This document shows positions 1-8,450 of a stretch of DNA of 15,793 nt, piece after piece (the first letter of the stretch is position 1; each line of letters opens with the position of its first letter). Position numbers and translations under genes: made by a program. Source of the stretch: Paraglomus occultum (taxonomy: Eukaryota; Glomeromycota; Glomeromycetes; Paraglomerales; Paraglomeraceae); NCBI GenBank assembly GCA_910592205.1, contig CAJVPJ010000839.1, positions 1 to 15,793 on the forward strand, written 5' to 3'. Below the pieces are notes generated by a model. It had not been told where the DNA came from and made no database searches. It saw nothing but the letters and a program-made list of their open reading frames with translations.

Positions 1-10
1 AATGCAACGG

Positions 11-116
11 TACAGTACAGCACTTATATAGGTATGTAATATTTTATTTAGTACAGCTTCATTAAATAGTACAGTACAGAATTTGAAAAGATACAGTACG
101 GAGGTTCTATATACCC
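11..116. repeat. TACAGTAC repeat cluster, possibly a decayed pogo-like transposon end
   Basis: The 10-mer TACAGTACAG occurs at 11-20 and 70-79, TACAGTACGG follows at 92-101, and a partial GTACAGC lies at 51. The last copy runs into GAGGTTCTATATACCC. Pogo/Tigger-type inverted-repeat ends often begin with TACAGT followed by a CTCTATA-like block, so these may be terminal and subterminal repeats of a decayed element lying left of the window. The similarity to the better preserved end at 15719 is only partial. It could equally be simple CAGTA-rich sequence. Confidence 0.3.
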
Positions 117-423
117 CTAATCCAATTAGAAATTATTTGCTATACCAAAATTTTAATACTTACTTACTTATTGTTTATATTATGCATTATTATTATCGAC
201 TTTCCCAATTTGTAACCTCTGAAATGCATTATTATTATCCAAATTACTAAATCTATGGCTATTACAATTTTTGTCATCATCCTAAAAGTCATTTGTTTAA
301 TCATATGCTTGCAAAATTTAATGCACTGACTGCGCATCATGTTTTTTACTACGCAGTTGGACTCTCGTTCCACGTTCTTACATATTAACCCTTTTTGAAC
401 ATGATGCTCGTGTAATTTTAATA

Positions 424-804
424 CTAGTTAGCAATAAATGTTCCTGAGGACAAAATACAAAGTAAGACTGAGATATTAAGCAATCCACTACTTTTTTGCC
501 TCAAAATTTCTCCTCTAAAAAATTTTACTATATTATTTGAGACCATTAAGGTGTGTGCGTAATCTTGGTCGGTGGGAGTGTAGCAGTACTTAGCGTATAT
601 ATTGGAAACTTGTGTATGACAATTTTTACTTGCTACTACATCATTACGCGCGCCCGCAAAGGCTATAGCAGCAATAGCAAATCTTGGGTTGAATTTGTTA
701 TTGGCATTAATAATAATTAAAACAAAAGGAGTTCCACTAGTGAGAACAAGAGCAATTAAAAATGCAAATCCAAATTTCTCTGGGAAAATGTTTATTTTCC
801 TTTT
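424..804 (-). CDS. Possible terminal exon of a small hydrophobic or secreted protein (uncertain)
   Basis: On the minus strand the frame is open for 126 codons from 804 down to a TAG at 424-426, with no ATG near its start. It is preceded by TTAATTTAG, a usable splice acceptor ending at 805, so it could be a last exon. The translation begins with a lysine-rich stretch and a hydrophobic run (FGFAFLIALVLTSG, then VLIII), which could be a signal peptide or membrane segment. An alanine-rich stretch (RFAIAAIAFAGARNDVV) and a polar tail follow. I do not recognise a family and found no upstream exon. Open frames of about 100 codons also occur by chance in this window, so this is a weak call. Local transcripts would decide it. 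Confidence 0.22.
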   Translation of the reverse strand, partial: KRKINIFPEKFGFAFLIALVLTSGTPFVLIIINANNKFNPRFAIAAIAFAGARNDVVASKNCHTQVSNIYAKYCYTPTDQDYAHTLMVSNNIVKFFRGEILRQKSSGLLNISVLLCILSSGTFIAN

Positions 805-1580
805 CTAAATTAAGTTTCGGCAAGATTATTGACCAGGCTTAAATGATCACTTGTTGTGAAATTGCTTTAGCTTCTGTGGTGGCAAATTATAAGTACGGTG
901 TCGTGACGTTACACGTGGGAGAGCGATCGTGTAACCTCCTTGAGATTTAGCGTCTTCTAACGGCTGTTATCGGCAACGCCTACTAATGCTAATTCTTCTA
1001 AACAGTTAGTGACCTTTTAACAGGCTTTTGAATACTTACGAAAGAATTGTATCGTATACGCTAATCCGTTGATATTTATTTAACCTCGAGTAATTATCGA
1101 CGATTTTGATCCGATGGATTAAGTTCGGAAATCTATCGTTTGGGAAAGGTTTTCTAACTAACGCGTTTATAGACAATTAAACAAATATCCTGCACAAACC
1201 GATATTACATGCGAACCTAGGGGCAAGACTAAGTTGCAGCTGAGAGTCCGGATAGCGGTTTTCGCTACTCTCAGAATCGATGAATTCAATAGAACCACAG
1301 GATTTTAACTGACCAAAGAGAGATTATAAAATCAACCAGTCAGAGTTTTATTTGAATATAATAATAAAGAGCTATTCTATAAGACCGTTTGTATATTTGA
1401 ATGATGAAGGAATAAAAGTAATAATGACAATCTGATGAACTTGTAGCTGAATATGATGAATGATGAAGGAAAATGGCGCGCTTAAATAACTGTTCTTGTC
1501 TAACCTATTTGCTGATAAATTTGATATAAATCGGGAAAGTGTCACTAATTACAAATGTTCTAATTTTACCAACGTCTGTT
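805..1580. other. Gene-free stretch left of the MULE
   Basis: No supported gene or RNA was seen on either strand; all frames are interrupted often. The stretch is AT-rich, with a somewhat more mixed part at about 890-1290 that contains a short hairpin (listed separately). No tRNA-like or rRNA-like segment was recognised. Confidence 0.5.
1240..1274. other. Imperfect hairpin
   Basis: CTGAGAGT (1240-1247) is complementary to ACTCTCAG (1267-1274), and inside these AGCG (1254-1257) pairs with CGCT (1263-1266). This gives an outer 8-bp stem and an inner 4-bp stem with a bulge. No CTAG-type Helitron terminus follows, so I assign no function. Confidence 0.4.
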
Positions 1581-1656
1581 AGCCCGATATATCCAATTTC
1601 TGTAGCTCGTGCAAGATGGCCCGATATAGGTCAAATCTGTAGCTTCGTATGTGATT
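1581..1656 (+). repeat. Two-copy degenerate tandem repeat, period 38 bp
   Basis: AGCCCGATAT at 1581 is repeated as GGCCCGATAT at 1619. The matching continues through a TCTGTAGCT-CGT block in both copies, giving a period of 38 bp. It lies just outside the left direct repeat of the MULE. It may belong to the host flank or to an older repeat into which the element inserted. Confidence 0.5.
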
Positions 1657-1670
1657 GGACTCGTATCACA

Positions 1671-1692
1671 TTGGAGAATCTATGGCGCAGGA
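1671..1692 (+). repeat. Left copy of a 22-bp direct repeat flanking the MULE
   Basis: These 22 bases recur without mismatch, in the same orientation, at 5942-5963 on the far side of the element. Bases on either side differ at the two sites. MULEs normally make target duplications of about 8-11 bp, so this is long for a target-site duplication, and it sits 21 bp outside the recognisable inverted repeat on this side. Confidence 0.75.
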
Positions 1693-1713
1693 ACTCACAC
1701 AGCAACCCCCCAA

Positions 1714-2036
1714 ATTTCTGCGACGATGTGATTGGTCTTGATTCGTTAGAAAATTTTGATTGGTTCTTTACATATAAGGATTTAATCTGGAGTAACGCCA
1801 GCCACTCCAATCCTAATTTCATGACCAGAATTGAGACATTAAAACAGGCTCACACTTGGACATCAAAGCCACGGATCAAACATTGAAAACTATCATATAC
1901 TTATATGCGCAACTAAGAACAAGTAGTAAAACTACTACACATCTATTGAAGAACGCTATATAATATCTAATTATTCTGAGCACATTGCTTTGCGCGCGCT
2001 ATGAGCGTTGACGCTAAAACAATACAATATTAATGT
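1714..2036 (+). repeat. MULE left terminal inverted repeat
   Basis: Reading inward from ATTTCTGCGA at 1714, the sequence matches the reverse complement of 5630-5938. Near-identical blocks cover 1726-1855 and 1865-2020. Compared with the right arm it lacks an 8-base block near its outer end and has small insertions near 1855 and 1890. The inner end carries a GC-rich block, TGCGCGCGCT plus AGCGTTGACGCT (1991-2015), in otherwise AT-rich DNA. The open frames in this arm have near-identical mirror copies in the right arm, so they reflect the repeat and are not genes. Confidence 0.85.
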
Positions 2037-2960
2037 GTTTTGCTATATCCATTCAATGATAAGTGCTTACTCTACAGGCTTAATGGGAGAAATTGCAATA
2101 TATTTATTAGTCAAACATTCGTTTTACTTAAGCTAATAAATCTTGTTACTTGGATATGTTTGGTTGAAATGATGTCTCGTACACACGAGACATCATTATG
2201 TGGAAGTTATTATTATTGGAAATATTAAAAGCTCTTGGAGTCTACTAGATTATGTTCTATTAAGTTTTTATTATCTACTTCATTCATGTTCGATTTCTTG
2301 AGTATCGCCTCATTGCCTACGAAATCCTAATGTTCTATTGTTATATATGTGAGTGATATGGTTTATAGAGCAAAAAGCCAATGACTTTATATAGATTGTT
2401 AATATGTAGACTGCAAAAGCACAAGCGTTGAATACGAGTTCTTTGACCAAGCTACAATCGCTAGGATGACTGAGGCTGACAAATTTTTTCTGAATGACAT
2501 TCATTTGCTCGTAAACCATTTTGCTCTCTGACACATCTAGTAACGATGATACGTTGGAAAAGCAAATACCCACAAACGTATTATGTAATCTCCAATTTAA
2601 CAAGCGCCTCATCGATTATGCAACAAACCCCTTATTTTCGTTCATTGAAATAAAGTGTGTCGATCAATTTTTTTTTTTTTTTTGAAATGTCAAAGTGAAA
2701 AACGATCAAGGGTATAAACAACCATGCACTTCGACGTGTAGTAGCAAAAAGTTATTATTTCAATTTTTGTGTTCGTGTACATACAATTATGTAGAATATC
2801 GTCGTGTGATATTCAATTTACGTACGCGTCTGTCAACATTCTCTAGCTTGATTAAATATAAAATGGCGATAGAGAAAATTACATTTGTCATAAACGACTT
2901 TTGTTTATTCACATTAATAAAACTAGTTTTTATCCATCGCATTTATTCTCTGACGCAACT
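2037..2960. other. MULE internal leader, no supported gene
   Basis: Between the left inverted repeat and the first transposase zinc motif there is no recognisable coding region. A minus-strand open frame of about 100 codons (2310-2612) has hydrophobic patches but no recognised motif, and I treat it as chance. A run of 16 T lies at 2668-2683. Transposase promoter elements would be expected here, but none can be named from sequence. Confidence 0.5.
2168..2197. other. Perfect 13-bp hairpin inside the MULE
   Basis: AATGATGTCTCGT (2168-2180) and ACGAGACATCATT (2185-2197) are perfectly complementary, separated by the 4-base loop ACAC. It lies about 130 bp inside the left inverted repeat. No equivalent was seen near the right arm. 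It could be a small inserted palindrome, a protein-binding site or an RNA stem in a leader. Confidence 0.8.
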
Positions 2961-5635
2961 ATGCCATACTGCAACGTTTGCAAAAAACAGCTCCCTGAAG
3001 AATGTTTTAGAACAATGAGAAATAGTATATCTAAAGTTTGTGCACAATGTTTAAATAAGAACAAACTAAATATAGCGATGCAAAAGACAAGGGTTGTATA
3101 CTAATGACGACCGTTCTAACACTCAAATCAATAATTTACCCGTCTCTGTAAAATCATTGCGATACTGCAAAGTTTGCAAAAAACTTTTAGATGAAGGGTT
3201 GTTCAAGAAAATCAGAAATTCTCTGTCGAAATCATGTAACAAATGTTTAATTCACCTAAAAAATACTTATGACAAGTTAAAAAAAACCAACAAGCGCCAA
3301 CAAGAATGTTTGAATTTGGCTCAATTAGTTGTATCGAATTTGAATGTATCGACCAATGAAAGTAGCACAGACATGATTCAAAATCACAGCAGCTCAAATA
3401 TTACGAAATCTTCTGAAATTAATATAGATTATTTGTCTCGGGTTGTGGAAGATTTTGTAGATATGGATAACTTTAAGGAGCTTGAAATAGATGTTACATT
3501 TAAAATCAAAAAAAGTATAGTAAAAATAAATCAAATCGCCCAACAAATCAGAGAGGAAATTGAAGATGCGGACGGGTACAAGTGGAAGTACGTTGATTTA
3601 AAATATTTTATAGTTTGTTTTTATATTGTAAACTAATAATTAAACGTTTTATAGTTTCTGAAAAATTAATACCTCAGTACGAAATCCAGAGAAAGTTGGC
3701 ACGATATATTATCTTTGCAGTCAATCTTCGGTATTAATAATTACAAAGACTAATCGAAAGCGGATGCAAAGATTCGAATGTCATGGTCAACTCATACTTC
3801 GCATTAATATGGAGTCGTGTAAGGCCAAAATTCAGATAAAACATTTTTACAACACGAAAAGCCTTCGACAACAGGCAGGGTCCCTCCAGAAGTAACCAGT
3901 GAAATTCAGAAAAATTTTCATTTGGATCCATTACAACTGCGCACTCATCTTTCAACACTTTTCGATCTCAGAGACATAACTAATAAACAGATCTATTATT
4001 GGTGGAGCGTAGCTACTGAAAAAACATACCAAAAATCCTGTACAGTTTGCGATACTTCCTTCTTGAAGAACGATTTAAAGAAAAAGGTTGTGTTTTATTA
4101 ATGTCATTACATACGGGGGTCTGACAGCAATAGCATTTTCTTCGCCATGCTTTACATATTTGAAGGACATGGTTAAAGAAATACATGTAGATGCAACATA
4201 CAAGACGGCTAAAGGACGTTTTGAATTATATGCAATAATTGGCCAGTATCAAGGCACAGGATTTGCGCTGGGTTACTTGATTTTGGATGTGATTGAAGGC
4301 AGCAATAATCTTGATATGGGAAAAACAACAATCTTGACAGAATTTTTTCTCAATTCAAAAACCTCGGACTTTCACCAGATTACGTGTTTTCTGACAAGGA
4401 CTTTTCTCAGATAAATGCAGCCAAAAGTGTTTGGCCAAATGCTAACATTCAACTTTGCCTTTGGCATATAAAAAAAGCCATTGTGACTGACCAAATGGAA
4501 TCAAATCAGCGAGGAAAATACAGAAGATTTACTACACTCGAGTTGACAGATCTTGATTTCATTGATCCTAATTTTATGCCAACTAACACGAACAATGACA
4601 ATGTTTGCCCAGATATATATCAAGTCAGCATACTCAACTTAGTTGAGCGACATTTTAATTTGCATCTGTTAATACCATTTGGAATAGATAAAATTTTTTT
4701 AACTGCGGAAGAAATATGGAAAACAGCTGTCCGAGAAATTTATCAATTTTGTCACAAACACGCTTTCCCCGAACTCTGGAATTATCTATTCTTTTCGTGG
4801 TACACAAAAAAACGTTGGAATTTATGGGCAAGAAGTACCAATCCAACAATCCCGTTTGGGAAGACGAATATGATAATTGAAGCCCATTGGAAAGTTGTAA
4901 AACATGACTATTTATACAGATTTAATCGTCCCCGAATAGATTACGTTGTTTTCGTTCTTTGCGAAAAAGTAGCTGCGGCACAAACTACTCGGTTGCATCA
5001 GCTAGCAAACGGTAGAGTCAATCCATATTGGTGGGAGAATTTTAAGCGCGCATGGAAAAGTTGTGCTACTGAAGACATTGCTGTACATGCAGACGAACGT
5101 TATTACATTGATGTTGATAGGTGGATATGTAGCTGTCCAGCCTTCCTTCACAGTCGTTCCTAATATGCAAGCATCTTGTTCAGAAAATAGATACAACATC
5201 ACGACAATTATTGTACAGCGACTTTACCCGACGTACTGTGTATCCTTTCTGGTCCTTTAAATGGCATCCTGAAGTTAATGCGCATTACGTTGTACCAAAA
5301 AATTATCCACTAATCGAAGCCGCTGAACATTTGAATAACGAAAATGAAGAGTCTACTCTATCACGAGAAGATTTTCAAACGGAGCTTGCATATTATGAAT
5401 CGTTATTAGTCACATACGTGAAGAATATGCTGCTGGAAACCATAAGCATGTGCGTTCAATTATGGAGGATGTAGTAGAAAAAGAAGCAGACAACCAACGT
5501 GGAAAAATTCGAAGCCGCATACTCTATTTCTACCGTAACGATAACTGTTTGCTATTGCATAATTTGAATTTTTATTGTTTTTATACTAATACGATAGATA
5601 GATTATCAATAAAAGGTTGCTTTAAAAGGCATTAA
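2961..5635 (+). pseudogene. MULE transposase remnant (zinc-ribbon pair, DDE core, SWIM finger)
   Basis: MULE transposases cut and join the element ends in the nucleus. Seen in order: two copies of a C-x2-C...C-x2-C motif (CNVCKKQLPEECF at about 2967 and CKVCKKLLDEGLF at about 3166); a GCM/FLYWCH-like region (YYLCSQSS, then QRFECHGQL) near 3700-3790; a helical stretch ending QIYYWWSVATEKTY near 3990-4030; the DDE core with VDATYKT (about 4187), FSDKDFSQINAA (about 4387) and LCLWHIKKAI (about 4454); and a SWIM finger CSCPAF...LICKH at about 5131-5178. A 67-nt intron fits at 3588-3654 (GTACGT, CTAATAAT branch-like site, TTATAG) and keeps the frame, but a TGA follows at 3658-3660. Frameshifts lie near 3090, 3860, 4090, 4370, 5160 (inside the SWIM motif) and 5430. 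The ATG at 2961 is the start closest to the first zinc motif; an upstream ATG at 2862 is possible. Family call is firm; the copy is not functional as read. Confidence 0.85.
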
Positions 5636-5938
5636 TATATTAAGTTTAGCGTTAACGCTCATAGCGCGCGCAAAGCAATGTGCTCAGAATAATTAAATTA
5701 TATAGCGTTCTTCAATAGATGTGTAGTAGTTTTACTAATTGTTATTAGTTGCGCATATAAGTTTTCAATGTTTGATCCGTGGCTTTGATGTAAGCCTATT
5801 TTAATGTCTCAATTCTGGTCATGAAATTAGGATTGGAGTGGCTGGCGTTACTCCAGATTAAATCCTTATATGTAAAGAACCAATCAAAATTTTCTAACAA
5901 ATCAAGACCAATCACATCGTAGGATTTTCGCAGAAATG
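5630..5938 (-). repeat. MULE right terminal inverted repeat
   Basis: The reverse complement matches 1714-2036. The outer end is TCGCAGAAAT at 5929-5938, and an extra 8-base block near 5921 is absent from the left arm. The inner end carries the perfect palindrome AGCGTTAACGCT (5648-5659) next to GCGCGCGC. The left copy of the palindrome has one change (AGCGTTGACGCT), so the right arm may hold the ancestral form. Confidence 0.85.
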
Positions 5939-5941
5939 CTG

Positions 5942-5963
5942 TTGGAGAATCTATGGCGCAGGA
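5942..5963 (+). repeat. Right copy of the 22-bp direct repeat
   Basis: Identical to 1671-1692 in sequence and orientation. It lies only 3 bp outside the right inverted repeat, against 21 bp on the left. The asymmetry suggests either extra bases at the left junction or that the repeat is not a simple target duplication. Confidence 0.75.
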
Positions 5964-6633
5964 CTTGTCGATCGTTGGCCGCAAAACCGGAGATTTGTGT
6001 AACTGAGCGGAAATCTCGGAGGAATACGTAGACGTTAGAGCTTATCCACGACAACGGACAAAAGAAGGAAAATAAACCAAAAGAAAGGGGAATGAATTAC
6101 TGAAAGTTTTCGAATTAAAAAACCAACTTTCCGATATCCAAAGCGAACAAAAAAGAAGAAGAAGAATCTGGTAAAGACAAAAAACAAACGCCGTAATACA
6201 AAAAAAAACGAAGAGCGCATGAATGGCAAGGATTTTTACCTTGGAAAAACAACAATTGATGCCTCTCAAGTTCATACCTCATTGCTTTTTCAATATTAGC
6301 TAATGAGTTAAGATTTTTAATTTCACAGCGGGAACAAAAGTTAGATGGCAAGAAGTCTGAGTTAGGCGGAAACTTAAACTGAGAAAGCACAGATCAGTTG
6401 GTAGAACTTATAGCATACTTGTCCTTCTAATTGCTCCATTAATCAGTCGGCTAATTTAATTAGATTAGTATTGGGTATTTGGTCTTTAATTAATCCTTTC
6501 AAAGCGCCAACAATAAAACTTATTGTTTTTCTTCACGAAATCTTCGTGCTTTTTCTAAAATATGTTTCACTGTCCAGACAACATGGCTATGTATTTATTT
6601 ATAATGATTAAATAATTGGTTTTCATATTTATT
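5964..6633. other. Gene-free stretch with a purine-rich tract
   Basis: No supported gene. The stretch 6055-6215 is strongly purine-rich on the plus strand (runs of A and GAAGAA), which produces stop-free but low-complexity phenylalanine-rich frames on the minus strand that I do not regard as genes. The rest is ordinary AT-rich sequence. Confidence 0.5.
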
Positions 6634-7144
6634 TTAACGATATTCTGTGTGTGTGTTAGCATTGGTCGATCTTCCCAAACTCGAGTGTAAGAAAATAGGG
6701 AATAAGTATTTTTTTGGATATGGAACATCATTTCTTGAGGTATTGGTGCGAGAGAAGAAAATTGCAGTCTTGTTGATGGTTTTTTGCAGGAGTGACAAGT
6801 TGGAAGTCTGTTTACCGTACCGGTACATGCAATATTATCTAATGAAATTGATGGGTAGGTTCGAAGTAAAGGGTAGTTGGTAAATCTCCTTGCGTAATCC
6901 AAAGAGCTTTTTCTGGATACAATAGTTTTCCACAATATACGCAAGGAAGACAAGGACATTGGTTATAGTAATCATTGAACAACTGGTTAATTTCTTTTTT
7001 GAAGGCGATGGGACGGGCTCCATGCAGGAATATTGGTAGTAGGATTGTTTGGGGAATTATGGATTGAATACACGTAGCTTGGAATGGACAAAGTCGACGT
7101 TGTGTCGAAAGCAATGTACACTTGTTGCTCCAATATTTTGCCAT
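6634..7144 (-). pseudogene. Helitron-type transposon protein, N-terminal zinc-finger fragment
   Basis: Three minus-strand frames join into one protein-like track. The first gives FLHGARPIAFKKEINQLF and CPCLPCVYCGKLLYPEKALW (about 7035-6900). After a shift near 6890 the second gives LPTCHSCKKPSTRLQFSSL and APIPQEM (about 6795-6720). After another shift near 6710 the third gives FPIFLHSSLGRSTNANTHTE, ending at TAA 6634-6636. The paired CxxC...CxxC knuckles with YPEK and a downstream SLGR motif resemble the region before the Helitron_like_N (Rep) domain of Helitron proteins in mycorrhizal fungi. No Rep HUH motif or PIF1 helicase motif follows, so the element is truncated. The first ATG at 7144 is the longest start; the true start is not known. 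The family call rests on remembered resemblance. Confidence 0.5.
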
Positions 7145-8440
7145 TTCTCAAACCCAGGTAGCTGTCCCTTTACAATTGTTGTTATACACTGATACTGTCT
7201 TTACTGCTTCCATACTGCTTTAATGTACTAAGTACTCAAATATTAATATACTGTAACTCTCTCTTTAACATACTCCTGTACTGACATTCTATCGAAATTG
7301 TCCTCTTAACCTTTTTCTAAACTCAAAACATCATTTTCTGATGGCAAAGCAAATTCTCATTATCTAGTAATTCTTGAAGTTATCGAATTTATCAGAATCA
7401 CATGGAATCAAGTAATGGCCAAGACAATAACGCACCGTTTGGCAAAAAACGGGTACCCTACCTAATAGTATCGCAGTCGTCGAAGATGTTAATTTATAAA
7501 CGAATACTAAGTTAACTTTGTTAATCAATTTCCTATCGATACTCAAGACGAAAGTGACTAAATTTGTCAATTTGGAACATTTCGTCCTGTACATCATATG
7601 CTTATAATTTAGTTGGTTAATAGGAAAAGAATTATTAAACCCGGATAACCAAATCATCAACGTCAATTTTTTTATATATTAGTCAAGATCGTGACAACGA
7701 ACTCGACGCTGATAGTACTTTCTTATCTAACTTGAGAAAGTTAAAAAGCATAATTGCGATTGACTAAATATCAGAATACGTTACGAGAATTATTCTTTTG
7801 TTTTACTGAAGTTCGGCTGTTGACAAATTTATATACAAATTTGGCTTAGCGAGAAATTTGTAAAACGAAAAGCATGTCTGGCCCCGACCTTCGTCTTATC
7901 AAGTTTGCCTTGCAGTCCTAAAACTATCTACGTCTTCATAAACATCGCCTTAATATCTACAAAATATCATTCTCCACGTCGGTTTGATTAAAACAGAATG
8001 CGATTTACATAGTCTTATCATAATACCTCCACTAGTATATTACCACCACTATCCGTCAAAGTACTGTTCTAACTCGAATCAACAGGCACGTTGTCTAAAA
8101 TAACAATAAGTGACGTCTCATTAACCTTGTTTATGTGATATTATCGTGTGCTTATTTCGAATTGGGTCAGATTGCAATTGGGTGTACGAGGTTTTGTAAA
8201 ATACCTTGGTCTGCGAATTACGGTATACTGTTAAGAAAGATATTATCGCTCGACGCAAGCAAAGAGTATTAGACTAAATGATGGGGGTTAGAGTTTTTTT
8301 AAAAAAAATAGTCGGTTCGGGAAAATTTGTCTAGACTGTGATTATTGTCATAAATTATAAGTAGAGACATTACGATGATTATCGCACGGATCCTCGTGCT
8401 GAGAACCCTCACCATTACGTTTGCAATCCAAATGTAACTT
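7145..8440. other. Gene-free stretch between the Helitron remnant and the Mrr-like gene
   Basis: Both strands are interrupted by frequent stops. A minus-strand open frame of 100 codons (7364-7666) shows no recognised motif and is probably chance. A short plus-strand stretch near 7873-7920 (MSGPDLRLIKFALQS then TAA) looks faintly protein-like, but I could not identify it. No RNA gene was seen. Confidence 0.5.
7183..7290. repeat. TACTG-rich low-complexity tract
   Basis: The pentamer TACTG or TACT recurs at least eight times in about 110 bp, for example GATACTGTC, TTACTGCTT, ATACTGCTT, GTACTAAGTACT, ATACTGTAA and GTACTGAC. Its complement, CAGTA, is also the core of the cluster at 11-116. No regular period was found. 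Confidence 0.4.
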
Positions 8441-8444
8441 TGTA

Positions 8445-8450
8445 TTTATT
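8445..8450 (-). terminator. AATAAA polyadenylation signal overlapping the stop codon
   Basis: The minus strand reads TTC AAA TAA ATA at the end of the Mrr-like gene, so the TAA stop (8448-8446) lies inside a perfect AATAAA hexamer. If it is used, cleavage would fall about 10-30 nt downstream and the 3' untranslated region would be very short. Confidence 0.5.

Larger units (their letters stand above)
1714..5938 (+). mobile_element. Mutator-like DNA transposon (MULE), full-length but decayed
   Basis: About 4.2 kb bounded by long inverted repeats (1714-2036 and 5630-5938) and carrying a MULE-type transposase remnant between them. The two arms match over about 300 bp with only small indels and scattered substitutions, which suggests a fairly recent insertion or continued homogenisation. 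The transposase is broken, so the copy is probably non-autonomous today. The region from the left arm to the transposase (2037-2960) is non-coding apart from chance open frames. A 22-bp direct repeat lies just outside both ends. Confidence 0.85.

Noticed and set aside
1240-1274. Hairpin considered as a Helitron 3' end or a tRNA arm
   Set aside because: No CTRR motif within about 12 bases downstream, and no cloverleaf or conserved tRNA bases.
1539-1886. Open frame of 115 codons across the left inverted repeat, with a matching frame on the minus strand at 5796-5984
   Set aside because: The shared peptide simply reflects the inverted-repeat copies. No protein motif, and the frames differ outside the repeat.
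2310-2612. Minus-strand open frame of 100 codons inside the MULE, possible accessory gene
   Set aside because: No recognisable motif or splice context; length is within chance for AT-rich DNA here.
6035-6390. Overlapping phenylalanine-rich minus-strand open frames
   Set aside because: Caused by a purine-rich low-complexity tract; three frames are open at once, which argues against coding.
7364-7666. Minus-strand open frame of 100 codons
   Set aside because: No motif, no splice or regulatory context and no resemblance I could recognise.
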